Shown: positions 42,006 through 49,491 of the stretch, in pieces
How positions within the stretch are numbered: position 1 is the stretch's first letter
How the letters are laid out: every line of letters starts with the position of its first letter
DNA from: CAZHHM01 sp964532225
Lineage (GTDB): Bacteria > Margulisbacteria > WOR-1 > JAKLHX01
DNA length: 54,190 bases
Reading direction: 5' to 3'
Assembly: GCA_964532225.1 (NCBI GenBank)
Contig: CAZHHM010000009.1
Location: 1-54,190, forward strand
Translations under genes and position numbers: made by a program
Notes under the pieces: model-generated
What the model was told of the DNA's origin: nothing
The model's input: the letters and a program-made list of their open reading frames with translations, nothing else
Database searches by the model: none

Positions 42006-42341
42006 CTAAGACCTTATCATCGTCAAAAGCATCTTGAACCTCTCCTCGGCTTGTAATGCATGAGATATATTAGCAGGCATTATTATTGATTGTCCAGCTT
42101 TCACTGTATTTGGAGAACCGCCGATCATAATGTTCGCCGTTCCGTCAAGTACCTGGACCATCGCGTCAAAAGGAGCGGTGTGTTCCGACAGCCCCTGCCC
42201 TTTGTCGAAAGCGAAAACTGTGACCGTACCTGTTTTTGCCTTGAGTATCTCATTGCTCACAATTGAGTCGTCCTGATATGCAGCCATGGAACCCAGATCA
42301 AGAACCTTTCCTTTGAACTTATCAAGCGTTGCGTCTGTCAT
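42006..42341 (-). CDS. Cupin domain protein
   Basis: The 111-residue product has a single cupin barrel with GLSEHTAPFDAMVQVLDG and ANIMIGGSPNTVKAGQSIIMP, the two conserved cupin motifs, ending in ISHALQAEERFKMLLTMIRS. Metal ligands H and H are present; the usual Glu is replaced. Small cupins of this type are often near redox sensors or ferredoxins, and this one lies upstream of the DUF438 cluster. ATG 42341 has GGAGG about eight bases upstream; ATG 42347 would be too close. It has its own strong promoter. Confidence 0.88.
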   Translation of the reverse strand: MTDATLDKFKGKVLDLGSMAAYQDDSIVSNEILKAKTGTVTVFAFDKGQGLSEHTAPFDAMVQVLDGTANIMIGGSPNTVKAGQSIIMPANISHALQAEERFKMLLTMIRS

Positions 42342-42363
42342 ATTCATTTCCTCCTTGGTTATA

Positions 42364-42392
42364 ATGATACCTCTTTAGTATCTTTATGTCAA
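42364..42392 (-). promoter_or_regulatory. Sigma-70 promoter of the cupin gene
   Basis: Minus strand: perfect TTGACA (42392-42387), 17 bases, TATCAT (42369-42364). The predicted start near 42357 leaves a 15-base leader with GGAGG. This is one of the best sigma-70 matches in the window. Confidence 0.75.
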
Positions 42393-42434
42393 GCCCCGCT
42401 TTGCCGGGATATAGCCCGGGACCGGTCTATCTGC

Positions 42435-42440
42435 TAGACT
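42435..42440 (+). promoter_or_regulatory. Possible -10 of the AI-2E exporter gene
   Basis: TAGACT ends seven bases before ATG 42447, implying a leaderless mRNA; there is no ribosome-binding site or -35. Weak on its own, but it fits the pattern seen elsewhere in the window. Confidence 0.35.
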
Positions 42441-42446
42441 TATATC

Positions 42447-43484
42447 ATGAAATACGAAACAAAAGCGCTGTTCGAATCGTCCGTTTTTATGCTGGTCTGT
42501 TTCACTGCTCTTTACCTGCTTTTCAATATGGCGCTGCCCTTTCTTCAGCCGATACTGTGGGCATGCGCGATAGCAGCACTTTCCTATCCGCTTTACTCCA
42601 GATTGTTGAAACTGCTTAAACAAAGGACATTCACGGCATTCATCACATTGTTCCTGGTTACCGGCATCCTCCTTGCACCGGGAACATTCATTATCAGGGA
42701 GATCGCCTCTGAAGCCAAAGAAGTGATCGCCTTTCTTGAAACGGTAGATGTCAGGCAGTTAAGGGATTCGGCGGTTTCGTTCATACCCGAAGGGTACAGA
42801 CCCTGGGCACAGACGCTGGCCAAGGACACTCTTAACAGAGAAAGTCTAACAGAGCTTGCAAAGAACGTGTTCCCCGGTATTACCGCGAGGTCTTTTGTCA
42901 TCGCGGGTAATATTGCCTGGTCCGTATTCGGGGCTTTTATCGCCCTTGCAACGGCCTTTTTCATGCTCGCTGAATCCGCCGGGCTGATAAAGTTCGTCAA
43001 AACACTTTCACCTTTCTCGGAAAAGGAAACATCCATTCTATTCTCCAAAGTAAAGGAAAGCATTTCGGCCTCTTTTCTCGGTATCGTTCTGGTGGCAGTG
43101 GTACAGGCCCTGCTGGCGGGTTTTGCCCTTTGGGTAACGGGAATACCCAAAGCGCTTCTGCTTACGATGCTGATGTGTATCGTAGCTATGATACCGTTCC
43201 TGGGGACCCCGCTGATATGGTTCCCTGCGGTAGTTTATCTGGCACTTAACGCCCAATACGGCAAGGCTATTTTCCTTTTCCTGTGGGGAGCGTTCGTGGT
43301 AGGGCTCATCGACAACTTCATGAAGCCCATAATTATCGGCAACAAAACATCTCTGCATCCTATACTGGTCTTCTTTGCGGTGTTCGGAGGGATAATTTTC
43401 CTTGGGCCTATCGGTATCTTTGTCGGCCCGGCAGTTTTATCATTTTCACTGGCCGTAGCCGAGTTCCTTAAAGATAAGGACTAG
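42447..43484 (+). CDS. AI-2E family transporter (PerM-like)
   Basis: The 345-residue inner-membrane protein has about eight hydrophobic helices and matches the AI-2E transporter family, with FLGTPLIWFPAVVYLALNAQ, LIDNFMKPIIIGNKTSLHPI and FGGIIFLGPIGIFVGPAVLS typical of the C-terminal half. Family members include TqsA (autoinducer-2 export) and Na+/H+ antiporters, so the substrate is uncertain. Its 3' end overlaps the convergent pseudouridine synthase gene by 39 bases. Confidence 0.9.
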   Translation: MKYETKALFESSVFMLVCFTALYLLFNMALPFLQPILWACAIAALSYPLYSRLLKLLKQRTFTAFITLFLVTGILLAPGTFIIREIASEAKEVIAFLETVDVRQLRDSAVSFIPEGYRPWAQTLAKDTLNRESLTELAKNVFPGITARSFVIAGNIAWSVFGAFIALATAFFMLAESAGLIKFVKTLSPFSEKETSILFSKVKESISASFLGIVLVAVVQALLAGFALWVTGIPKALLLTMLMCIVAMIPFLGTPLIWFPAVVYLALNAQYGKAIFLFLWGAFVVGLIDNFMKPIIIGNKTSLHPILVFFAVFGGIIFLGPIGIFVGPAVLSFSLAVAEFLKDKD

Positions 43485-44168
43485 CTCTTCAGGGACCGGC
43501 GCCTCTATCCTCAGTTCTTTTCCTGTCGCCGGATGGACCGCCGTTATCGACACGGCATGAAGAGGCATCCTATTCAGCACAAGCCCTTCCCCTATCTTTA
43601 CAGGTCCCGGGCCCCCGTATATCGGATCAAGGGCCAAAGGATGCCCTATCGCCTTGAGATGCAGCCTTATCTGATGTCTTCTGCCCGTAACAGGCTCGAC
43701 TTCTACAATATCATATGCGTTTGTACCGGCGTCGCATTGCCTGCCCTGCCGGCAGGCGGGCGGCGCCGCTCTATTTATCTTTCTAACCATCGTAATCGTC
43801 TCCACCCCCTTTGACGCCAAGGCGGCTTTTCTCTTGTGCATCTTTGCCTTGGACATAGGGATGGATATGGTCTTTTCATTGAATTCCGGTTCGCCTTTAA
43901 CTATAGCCAGATACTGTTTCTTGACCTTGCGGCCCTCGAACTGCATGCTTAGCGCCCTGTGGGCTTCCGGTGTTTTTGCGAAAAGAACAACGCCTGAAGT
44001 ATCCTTATCAAGACGGTGAACTACAAAGAGCTTTTGCCCTGTTTTCCTTTCCATGATCCCCACAAGCGAGCTCTCCCTGGGAGTATCGTTGTTGGGTATG
44101 GTGGATACCCCGGACGGCTTGTCCACGGCGACCAAGGCGTCGTCTTCATGCAGAATGTCTATATCCAT
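43446..44168 (-). CDS. RluA-family pseudouridine synthase with palindromic insertion
   Basis: The 240-residue enzyme has the RluA catalytic motif HRLDKDTSGVVLFAKT (Asp is catalytic), plus VAVDKPSGVSTIP near the N-terminus and PVTGRRHQIRLHLKAIGHP near the C-terminus. It isomerises uridine in rRNA or tRNA (RluA, RluC, RluD or TruC-like; the target is not decided by sequence). Between them lies an in-frame stretch, PPACRQGRQCD, that breaks the usual alignment. It is encoded by a GC-rich palindrome of a kind found in many unrelated genes. It may still be functional because the insert sits in a loop. MDIDILHEDDALVAV is the N-terminus; no S4 domain is present. Confidence 0.92.
   Translation of the reverse strand: MDIDILHEDDALVAVDKPSGVSTIPNNDTPRESSLVGIMERKTGQKLFVVHRLDKDTSGVVLFAKTPEAHRALSMQFEGRKVKKQYLAIVKGEPEFNEKTISIPMSKAKMHKRKAALASKGVETITMVRKINRAAPPACRQGRQCDAGTNAYDIVEVEPVTGRRHQIRLHLKAIGHPLALDPIYGGPGPVKIGEGLVLNRMPLHAVSITAVHPATGKELRIEAPVPEELVLIFKELGYGQ
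43745..43756. repeat. Palindrome CCTGCCGGCAGG inside the pseudouridine synthase gene
   Basis: A perfect 12-base palindrome with GC-rich flanks; on the minus strand it encodes the CRQG part of PACRQG. It looks like a mobile palindromic repeat inserted in frame. Confidence 0.75.
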
Positions 44169-44226
44169 ATGAACATAATAACAAAAGAGCCGCGTGATGC
44201 GGCCCTTTAATGTCGGAATTAACGGA

Positions 44227-44424
44227 CTATTTCTTTGTCGATATCCCCAGAAGCTTATAGATATAACACATGCCGAAGATGCTCGTGTAGATAAATATCA
44301 GGGCCACTACCCATGAGATCATTGCCAGTATCCCCGTGAACGTCCCTGACATATTAAGCCAGATGAGCACAAGCGCGATGATGGCCCTTATCGTCCTGTC
44401 GGTCATTGACATATTGGTCTGCAT
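44227..44424 (-). CDS. DUF2892 small membrane protein
   Basis: The 65-residue product (TDRTIRAIIALVLIWLNMSG... FGMCYIYKLLGIST) has two hydrophobic helices and matches DUF2892, the membrane part of E. coli YgaP, without its rhodanese domain. The usual C-terminal G-x-CPLY motif is replaced by GMCYIY, leaving the Cys. Role unknown; often linked to sulfur metabolism. GGGAGGTGATC about eight bases before ATG 44424 is an excellent ribosome-binding site. Confidence 0.88.
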   Translation of the reverse strand: MQTNMSMTDRTIRAIIALVLIWLNMSGTFTGILAMISWVVALIFIYTSIFGMCYIYKLLGISTKK

Positions 44425-44474
44425 TCAGATCACCTCCCGATAAAGAATATCCGATCATTTCATATCGTGAGGGT

Positions 44475-44503
44475 ATTATAGTGCCGATATTTGAAAAATG
44501 GAA
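44475..44503 (-). promoter_or_regulatory. Sigma-70 promoter of the DUF2892 gene
   Basis: Minus strand: TTCCAT (44503-44498), 17 bases, perfect TATAAT (44480-44475). The predicted start near 44468 gives a leader of about 44 bases with a strong ribosome-binding site. Confidence 0.6.
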
Positions 44504-44550
44504 GACCTGAATTCTCATTGGGCCCGTGGATCATCTTCAGCTTAGCTCAT

Positions 44551-44622
44551 TGGGCCCACTAGGATTCGAACCTAGAACCTGTCGGTTATGAGCCGATTGC
44601 TCCACCCTTGAGCTATAGGCCC
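44551..44622 (-). tRNA. tRNA with CAT anticodon (tRNA-Met or tRNA-Ile2)
   Basis: A complete 72-base cloverleaf on the minus strand. Acceptor arm GGGCCTA pairs with TGGGCCC (one G-U), D stem is GCTC/GAGC with a short seven-base loop, anticodon loop CTCATAA has CAT at 44590-44588, and the T arm is CTAGG-TTCGAAT-CCTAG. No CCA is encoded. The first anticodon-stem pair is A-C. The GGGCCTATAGCTCA start and GGCTCATAACCG stem look more like bacterial Ile2 (lysidine-modified) than elongator Met, but sequence alone does not settle this. Confidence 0.95.
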
Positions 44623-44636
44623 GATGAGATATTATC

Positions 44637-44665
44637 AGTATAACTTGAAAAAAAGACCCGTTCAA
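44637..44665 (-). promoter_or_regulatory. Sigma-70 promoter of the CAT tRNA
   Basis: Minus strand: TTGAAC (44665-44660), 17 bases, TATACT (44642-44637). The predicted start near 44630 is eight bases before the tRNA 5' end. Confidence 0.7.
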
Positions 44666-44672
44666 GACACTC

Positions 44673-44698
44673 AAAAAAACAGCCAGCTAGCTGCCAAC
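44673..44698 (-). terminator. Possible terminator of the efflux operon
   Basis: Just after the tolC stop, the minus strand has GGCAGCTAGCTGGC (a short CAGC/GCTG stem) followed by seven T. The stem is weak, but position and T-run fit a rho-independent terminator before the tRNA promoter. Confidence 0.4.
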
Positions 44699-44700
44699 TG

Positions 44701-46104
44701 CTATAAAACAATCATCCCTACCGCCTTGTTCAGCTTCGCTTTGGCCAGCTCAAGCTCATACCTTGCCGTCCAAAGTGCCGACTGGGCATTGAGGTCCGCT
44801 GTTTGAGAGTCAAGCAGGAGCTGGTTAGAAACGATCCCTGCCTTGTATGACACATCAAGGCTTTTGTAGGTCCTGGATGCCAGGTCCGCAGCGATCTCTG
44901 AAGCGATCAGCTTTTCTCTTGCAGCTTTCAATGTAAGCACGGCAGAATTAACTTCAAGCGCAATACCGTCCTTTATCTGCTTTTCCTGGGCTTTTGCCGC
45001 GTTGTAGGTAGCAAGCGCTTCGTTTATCTGGCTTTGCGTGTTGAAGCCGTCGAACAGTGTCCACTGCCCGACCACTAATGCTCTCCAGTAATCGAGGTCG
45101 CTGTTGTATGAAGCGTTCCTGTTGTAATCCACTACGTTCCTGCCTGCGCTGTAATTGAAGGCGATCATTGGAAGATAATTGCTGTAAGCCATACCTACCG
45201 CGCTGTCGGCCGCTTCCATTCCCAGCCTGAAAGCCCTCCATTCCGGCCTGTTGGCATAGGCTTTTTCAAGCAGTACAGGGCTTTCGGGTATGTTCAGCTC
45301 TTCAGCGGTCACTTCTATCTCCTTGAACTCTGTACCGTCAGGGACTTTTGATCCCAACACGGTCTCGTAAGCAAGGATTGAAAGGTTCAGTCCGCACTCT
45401 GCCGATATCCTCATGATCTCGAGGTTGGCTACCATTGTCCGTGTCCGCAGCACATCTGAATTGCTTAAGATGCCGGCATTGAACATAAGCTCGGTCTGTT
45501 TGAGGTTCCTTTTTGCGTTGGCAATGGACCCTTCGGCCACTGCCAGCATTTTCTTAGCTTTGAGCACATCGAAATAAGCTGACTTTACACTATATGAAGC
45601 ATCGGTTTTTGCTTTGATAAGGTCCTGCTCTGCTGCCTGATACGCTACCTGAGCTATCTTCATCCCGGTCAGCACCTTGCCGCCCGCAAAAAGGGTCTGG
45701 GTAAGCGTTAATCCGTATGTTGTCAGATCAGCCGGCTCCGTTGGACCGGTCGCGAACTGCCCTCCGCCCATGATAGGAGGAAGCGTTATCACTGTGGGCG
45801 CCTGGAAGTTCTTGCCTCTTGAGGCATTGATAGCAAGTTTCGGCAGCATGTTCGATCCTGCCTGTCCCCTTTTGGCCTTTGCCGCCTTGAGCTTTTCCTG
45901 AGCCGCGATTACACCCGGATTGTTCTTCAGCGCGATATCAATGCTCTTCTGAAGATCTATCTCCGCAGCGAATGACGGATGACCAATGACCAATGACAAA
46001 TACCCAATGACCAACAATGAAAGGAACACTTGAAAGACATGCCGAACGCAGTGAGGCATACCTTCTTGGGATTTGGTGCTTGGTATTTGGGATTTTGTCT
46101 TCAT
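44701..46104 (-). CDS. tolC: TolC family outer membrane protein
   Basis: The 467-residue product has two outer-membrane efflux (OEP) repeats, starting AEIDLQKSIDIALKNNPGVIAAQEKLKAAKAKRGQ (split), with MAYSNYLPMIAFNYSAG in the second repeat. It should form the outer-membrane duct for the RND pump encoded upstream. The N-terminus is odd: residues 1-25 (MKTKSQIPSTKSQ..., then MPHCVRHVFQ) and the signal-peptide core (LVIGYLSLVIGH) are encoded by simple repeats and a short palindrome, yet SFA-AEID is still a good cleavage site. ATG 46104 overlaps the preceding stop (ATGA) and has GGAGGAG five bases upstream, so this start is firm. Confidence 0.93.
   Translation of the reverse strand: MKTKSQIPSTKSQEGMPHCVRHVFQVFLSLLVIGYLSLVIGHPSFAAEIDLQKSIDIALKNNPGVIAAQEKLKAAKAKRGQAGSNMLPKLAINASRGKNFQAPTVITLPPIMGGGQFATGPTEPADLTTYGLTLTQTLFAGGKVLTGMKIAQVAYQAAEQDLIKAKTDASYSVKSAYFDVLKAKKMLAVAEGSIANAKRNLKQTELMFNAGILSNSDVLRTRTMVANLEIMRISAECGLNLSILAYETVLGSKVPDGTEFKEIEVTAEELNIPESPVLLEKAYANRPEWRAFRLGMEAADSAVGMAYSNYLPMIAFNYSAGRNVVDYNRNASYNSDLDYWRALVVGQWTLFDGFNTQSQINEALATYNAAKAQEKQIKDGIALEVNSAVLTLKAAREKLIASEIAADLASRTYKSLDVSYKAGIVSNQLLLDSQTADLNAQSALWTARYELELAKAKLNKAVGMIVL
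45971..46096 (-). repeat. Simple repeats encoding the tolC N-terminus
   Basis: Plus strand 45971-46020 repeats ATGACCA-type units (GACCAATGACCAATGACAAA...). At 46039-46059 ATGCC and GGCAT form a 5-base inverted repeat, and 46063-46096 repeats TTGGGATTTGG-type units. All three lie in frame within tolC codons 3-48. Confidence 0.75.
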
Positions 46105-46391
46105 ATCTGCTCCTCCACCGGCATCACGAACGCCTTAATGCCTTCCTCTGAATGTTTTTCTTTTAGCTTTTTAACTTCGGCAAGCAAACGGTCCTTTGTC
46201 CTCTCGTCCGTGACTATGAAAAGTCCGGAGTTGCTCCCCGGCCATACCTGGCTGTCAAGATGCGGCTCGCTGTGCCCGCCGACACCGTGAAGATAAGGGA
46301 ACTTCGTGTACTTTGTCACCCCAAGTCCTTCCACCTGGCACATGACCTGGTCTTCGATCGCCGGAGCGAAAATGATGAATACGGCTTTCAT
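46101..46391 (-). CDS. PG0541-type transporter-associated protein (P-II-like)
   Basis: The 96-residue product (MKAVFIIFAPAIEDQVMCQ... GVTKYTKFPYLHGVGG... SNSGLFIVTDE) matches the small PG0541 family, a P-II-like fold encoded within RND efflux operons. The length is usual for it. Its function is not known; a regulator or sensor of the pump is inferred from context. It lies one base after the RND gene and overlaps the tolC start by four bases. Confidence 0.85.
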   Translation of the reverse strand: MKAVFIIFAPAIEDQVMCQVEGLGVTKYTKFPYLHGVGGHSEPHLDSQVWPGSNSGLFIVTDERTKDRLLAEVKKLKEKHSEEGIKAFVMPVEEQI

Positions 46392-46392
46392 G

Positions 46393-49300
46393 TTATTTCA
46401 TCTCCTTCCCGCAGAACTCTCTTTTTGGCAGCCTGCGTTCTATCTCATAGTAAACGGTCGGAACGAACAGCAAGCTTATTGTCGCCGACACCATAAGACC
46501 GCCTATGACCGCAACGGCCATCGGCTTCCAGAAGCTGGAGCCTTCACCTACACCGAGAACGATAGGCATCATGCCCAGTATCGCGGCAGATGAGGTCATC
46601 AGGATCGGACGAAGCCTCGTCTTGCCTGCTTCCTGTACAGCGTCCCTGAGCGCCAATCCCCTGGCCCTTAGGATATTAGTGTAATCTACAAGCACGATAG
46701 AGTTCTTGACAGCGACACCGGTGACCAGGATAAGACCGACGAAGGACATTATCCCGAACGGCACGCCGGTAAGGAACAGAGACCACACTACGCCGACGAT
46801 AGCGAATGGTATCGCGAACATGATTATGAAAGGCTCAAGGAACGACTCGAACTGCGCGACCATGACCAGATAAATCAGGGCTATGCCAAGAAGCATGGAA
46901 ATAAACAGGGATTTAAAGCTTTCGGCCATCTGCTCGGAACTTCCGGCGACTTTAAGACGGATATCGCCCGGCACCGTGGTCTTCTCTACTATCTTGCGGA
47001 CATCGGCCGTAATATCCCCTATAGGACGACCGTAGTACTCGCCCTCTACCCTGACAAGTCTCTGCTGGTTCTGTCTTTGTATGACCTGAGGCGCGGTCTT
47101 GAGCTCGACATCTGCAATATTTCCTAGTGCGAGATTTGCTCCGGCCCTTGAAGTGACGAACACGCTCTTTATATCCTCAAGCGTCTTTCTGTTGTCTTCC
47201 TTCAGCCTGGTAAAAATGTCGTACTCATCTCCGCCCTCACGGAATTTTGAGGCCGTAGTCCCGTAGATATAGCCTCTGGCCGTCATTGCAACATCGAGCA
47301 TCGTAAGACCTGACGCCGACGCTTTTGCCCTGTTTATGACAAGGGCGTATTCAGGATTTGTCTTTTCCCTGGACAGGCCCAGATTGATAACACCGGGGAC
47401 CTTTTCGATCTTTGCTTTCAGCTGAGCCGCCATGTTGTCGATCTGGTCAAAATCCGACCCGTATATCTCGACTGTGACAGGCTTCCCGCCTCCGGACATG
47501 GAGTTGGCTCCCTGCTCAGAAAAGCTGACGGATTTCACGCCCGGCACCGATTGGGCTATCTTGGTGACAACATACTGGATATCCTTAAGTGTGCGTTTTC
47601 TTTCAGCAAGAGGGACCACTCTGAGATATATCCTCCCGATGTTCGGTCCGTTCTTCTGGTTCATGCCCATCCTGGCGCTTGAGCCTGCACTCACGAAAAT
47701 ATATTCCTTTTCGGGTATCTGTTTCTCTATCTTTGCCGAGATAGCCTTCATGGCCTCTTCTGTCTTGTCCCATCTTGTGCCTGCCGGCATCTCAACGGTA
47801 GCTGACAGGAAGGCGTTGTCCTGCTCCGGGAAGAATTCCGAGCCTACGAACCCGAACATGGGCAAGCTCAAAAAGAATATGACAACGCATAGTCCGATGA
47901 CGAATTTCCTTCGGTCGATGGCAACTGCGATAAGTTTTTTGTATCTTTCCTCTACAGCCTCGAAGATCCCTTCGCTCGCCTCATAGAACCTTTCGGAAAG
48001 GTTCTTTCTTGAAGAAACGACCCTGTTCTTGAGTATCTTTGAGCTCAACATCGGGGTGAGCGATACCGCTATTAACAGCGATGTCGCTACGGTGACGATC
48101 GTGATGGTGACCAGCTGCTGGAAGAATATTCCTACGAAACCCTGGACCAGGAGCAGAGGCAGGAATATCACCAGGTTTGTCGTTGTCGAAGCGATGACCG
48201 CTCCGGACACCTCGCTGGCTCCGTAAATGGCGGCCTCTTTCGGGGCCTCGTGCTTTTTGTCCATATGCCTGAACACGTTCTCAAGCACGACTATAGCGTC
48301 ATCCACAACTATGCCTATGGATATTATGAGCGAAGCCAAAGATATGATATTGATCGAGCCTCCCGAGAGGAACATGTAGATGAAGGCCCCCAGTATCGAG
48401 AAAGGCATCGCCAGAGATACTATCGCGGACCCTCTTACGTTCCTGAGGAAGAAGAGGACCGTAAGCACCACGAATATGAAACCGAAAAGCAGTGTCTCCG
48501 AAAGTTCCTTTATCTGCCTCGAGATGTATTCGGCAGTATCGTTTATGTATGTGATCTTTACATCAGGGGGAAGCTCATCCTTCAGGTCCTCAAGCTGCTT
48601 CTTTATCCCCTCAACAACGGCTACGGTGTTAGCTCCTGATTGTTTCTGTACCTGGACCATGACGCCAAGCTTGCCGTCGACAAGGCTCCTGTTGTCCTCT
48701 TCCTGGAACGAGTCAGCAACATCGGCTATGTCCGAAAGGAAGATATCTTTGCCCATATAATTGCCGACTATAGTGTTCTTGAGTTCATCAATGCTCGTAT
48801 ATTCACCGGGGACCCTGATACCGAAATTTATGGCGCCTGTCTTTATGTTCCCGGCCGGTATAGATATGTTGCCTGCCTGGATCGCTCCGTTGACCTGTGC
48901 GAGAGACAGCCTGTAACCTTCCATCCGCTCCTTATCAAGGTCCACGTTTATCTGTCTGATCTTTCCGCCGGAAATGATGACCGTTCCTACTCCGGGGACC
49001 CTTTTAAGGGAATTACCGATCTTTTTATCAGCCAGTTCGTACAGCTCGTCATAAGACTGGTCTGCCGAAAGACCGAATGTAAGCACGGGGATCTGGGATA
49101 GATCGAACTTGAATATTGTCGGTTTTTGAGCATCGTCAGGCAGCTTTGACGCGACCAGGTCCATTTTGTCCCTGACATCAGCGCTTGCGGCGTCGAGGTT
49201 CTTGCCCCATTTGAACTGCAGGGTCACGGTCGATACGTTCTCCTGGCTGTCGGAGGAGATCTTGTCAACATCAGGCACGGTCGCGACCGCGTCCTCTATG

Positions 49301-49491
49301 ACCTTAGATACCGTTGTCTCAACGTCTTCCGCGCTCGCACCGGGGTAGGCGGTAATGATCGTCAATGAAGGTATCGATATATTAGGGAGAAAGTCCAAAG
49401 GAAGCCTTGAAAGGCTGTAAAGCCCTATTATCAGCAATATTATGTAAAGGGACAGCGTAAAAAGAGGCTTTGTGACGAAATTCTTGATCAT
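46393..49491 (-). CDS. RND efflux transporter permease
   Basis: The 1032-residue protein has the full AcrB-type architecture: 12 transmembrane helices, two large periplasmic domains, and the proton-relay motif GIVVDDAIVVLENVFRHM in helix 4. It starts MIKNFVTKPLFTLSLYIILL and includes PGASAEDVETTVSKVIEDAV and LSLIAVSLTPMLSSKILK-like segments, as in the HAE-1/HAE-2 exporters of drugs and lipids. With its adaptor and TolC partner it would pump substrates out across both membranes using the proton (or sodium) gradient. The substrate cannot be read from sequence. Confidence 0.95.
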   Translation of the reverse strand: MIKNFVTKPLFTLSLYIILLIIGLYSLSRLPLDFLPNISIPSLTIITAYPGASAEDVETTVSKVIEDAVATVPDVDKISSDSQENVSTVTLQFKWGKNLDAASADVRDKMDLVASKLPDDAQKPTIFKFDLSQIPVLTFGLSADQSYDELYELADKKIGNSLKRVPGVGTVIISGGKIRQINVDLDKERMEGYRLSLAQVNGAIQAGNISIPAGNIKTGAINFGIRVPGEYTSIDELKNTIVGNYMGKDIFLSDIADVADSFQEEDNRSLVDGKLGVMVQVQKQSGANTVAVVEGIKKQLEDLKDELPPDVKITYINDTAEYISRQIKELSETLLFGFIFVVLTVLFFLRNVRGSAIVSLAMPFSILGAFIYMFLSGGSINIISLASLIISIGIVVDDAIVVLENVFRHMDKKHEAPKEAAIYGASEVSGAVIASTTTNLVIFLPLLLVQGFVGIFFQQLVTITIVTVATSLLIAVSLTPMLSSKILKNRVVSSRKNLSERFYEASEGIFEAVEERYKKLIAVAIDRRKFVIGLCVVIFFLSLPMFGFVGSEFFPEQDNAFLSATVEMPAGTRWDKTEEAMKAISAKIEKQIPEKEYIFVSAGSSARMGMNQKNGPNIGRIYLRVVPLAERKRTLKDIQYVVTKIAQSVPGVKSVSFSEQGANSMSGGGKPVTVEIYGSDFDQIDNMAAQLKAKIEKVPGVINLGLSREKTNPEYALVINRAKASASGLTMLDVAMTARGYIYGTTASKFREGGDEYDIFTRLKEDNRKTLEDIKSVFVTSRAGANLALGNIADVELKTAPQVIQRQNQQRLVRVEGEYYGRPIGDITADVRKIVEKTTVPGDIRLKVAGSSEQMAESFKSLFISMLLGIALIYLVMVAQFESFLEPFIIMFAIPFAIVGVVWSLFLTGVPFGIMSFVGLILVTGVAVKNSIVLVDYTNILRARGLALRDAVQEAGKTRLRPILMTSSAAILGMMPIVLGVGEGSSFWKPMAVAVIGGLMVSATISLLFVPTVYYEIERRLPKREFCGKEMK

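Noticed and set aside
44514..44557. Integrative element attachment site at the tRNA
   Set aside because: The duplicated stretch is 11 bases, 33 bases apart, with no integrase or foreign genes between or beside the copies.
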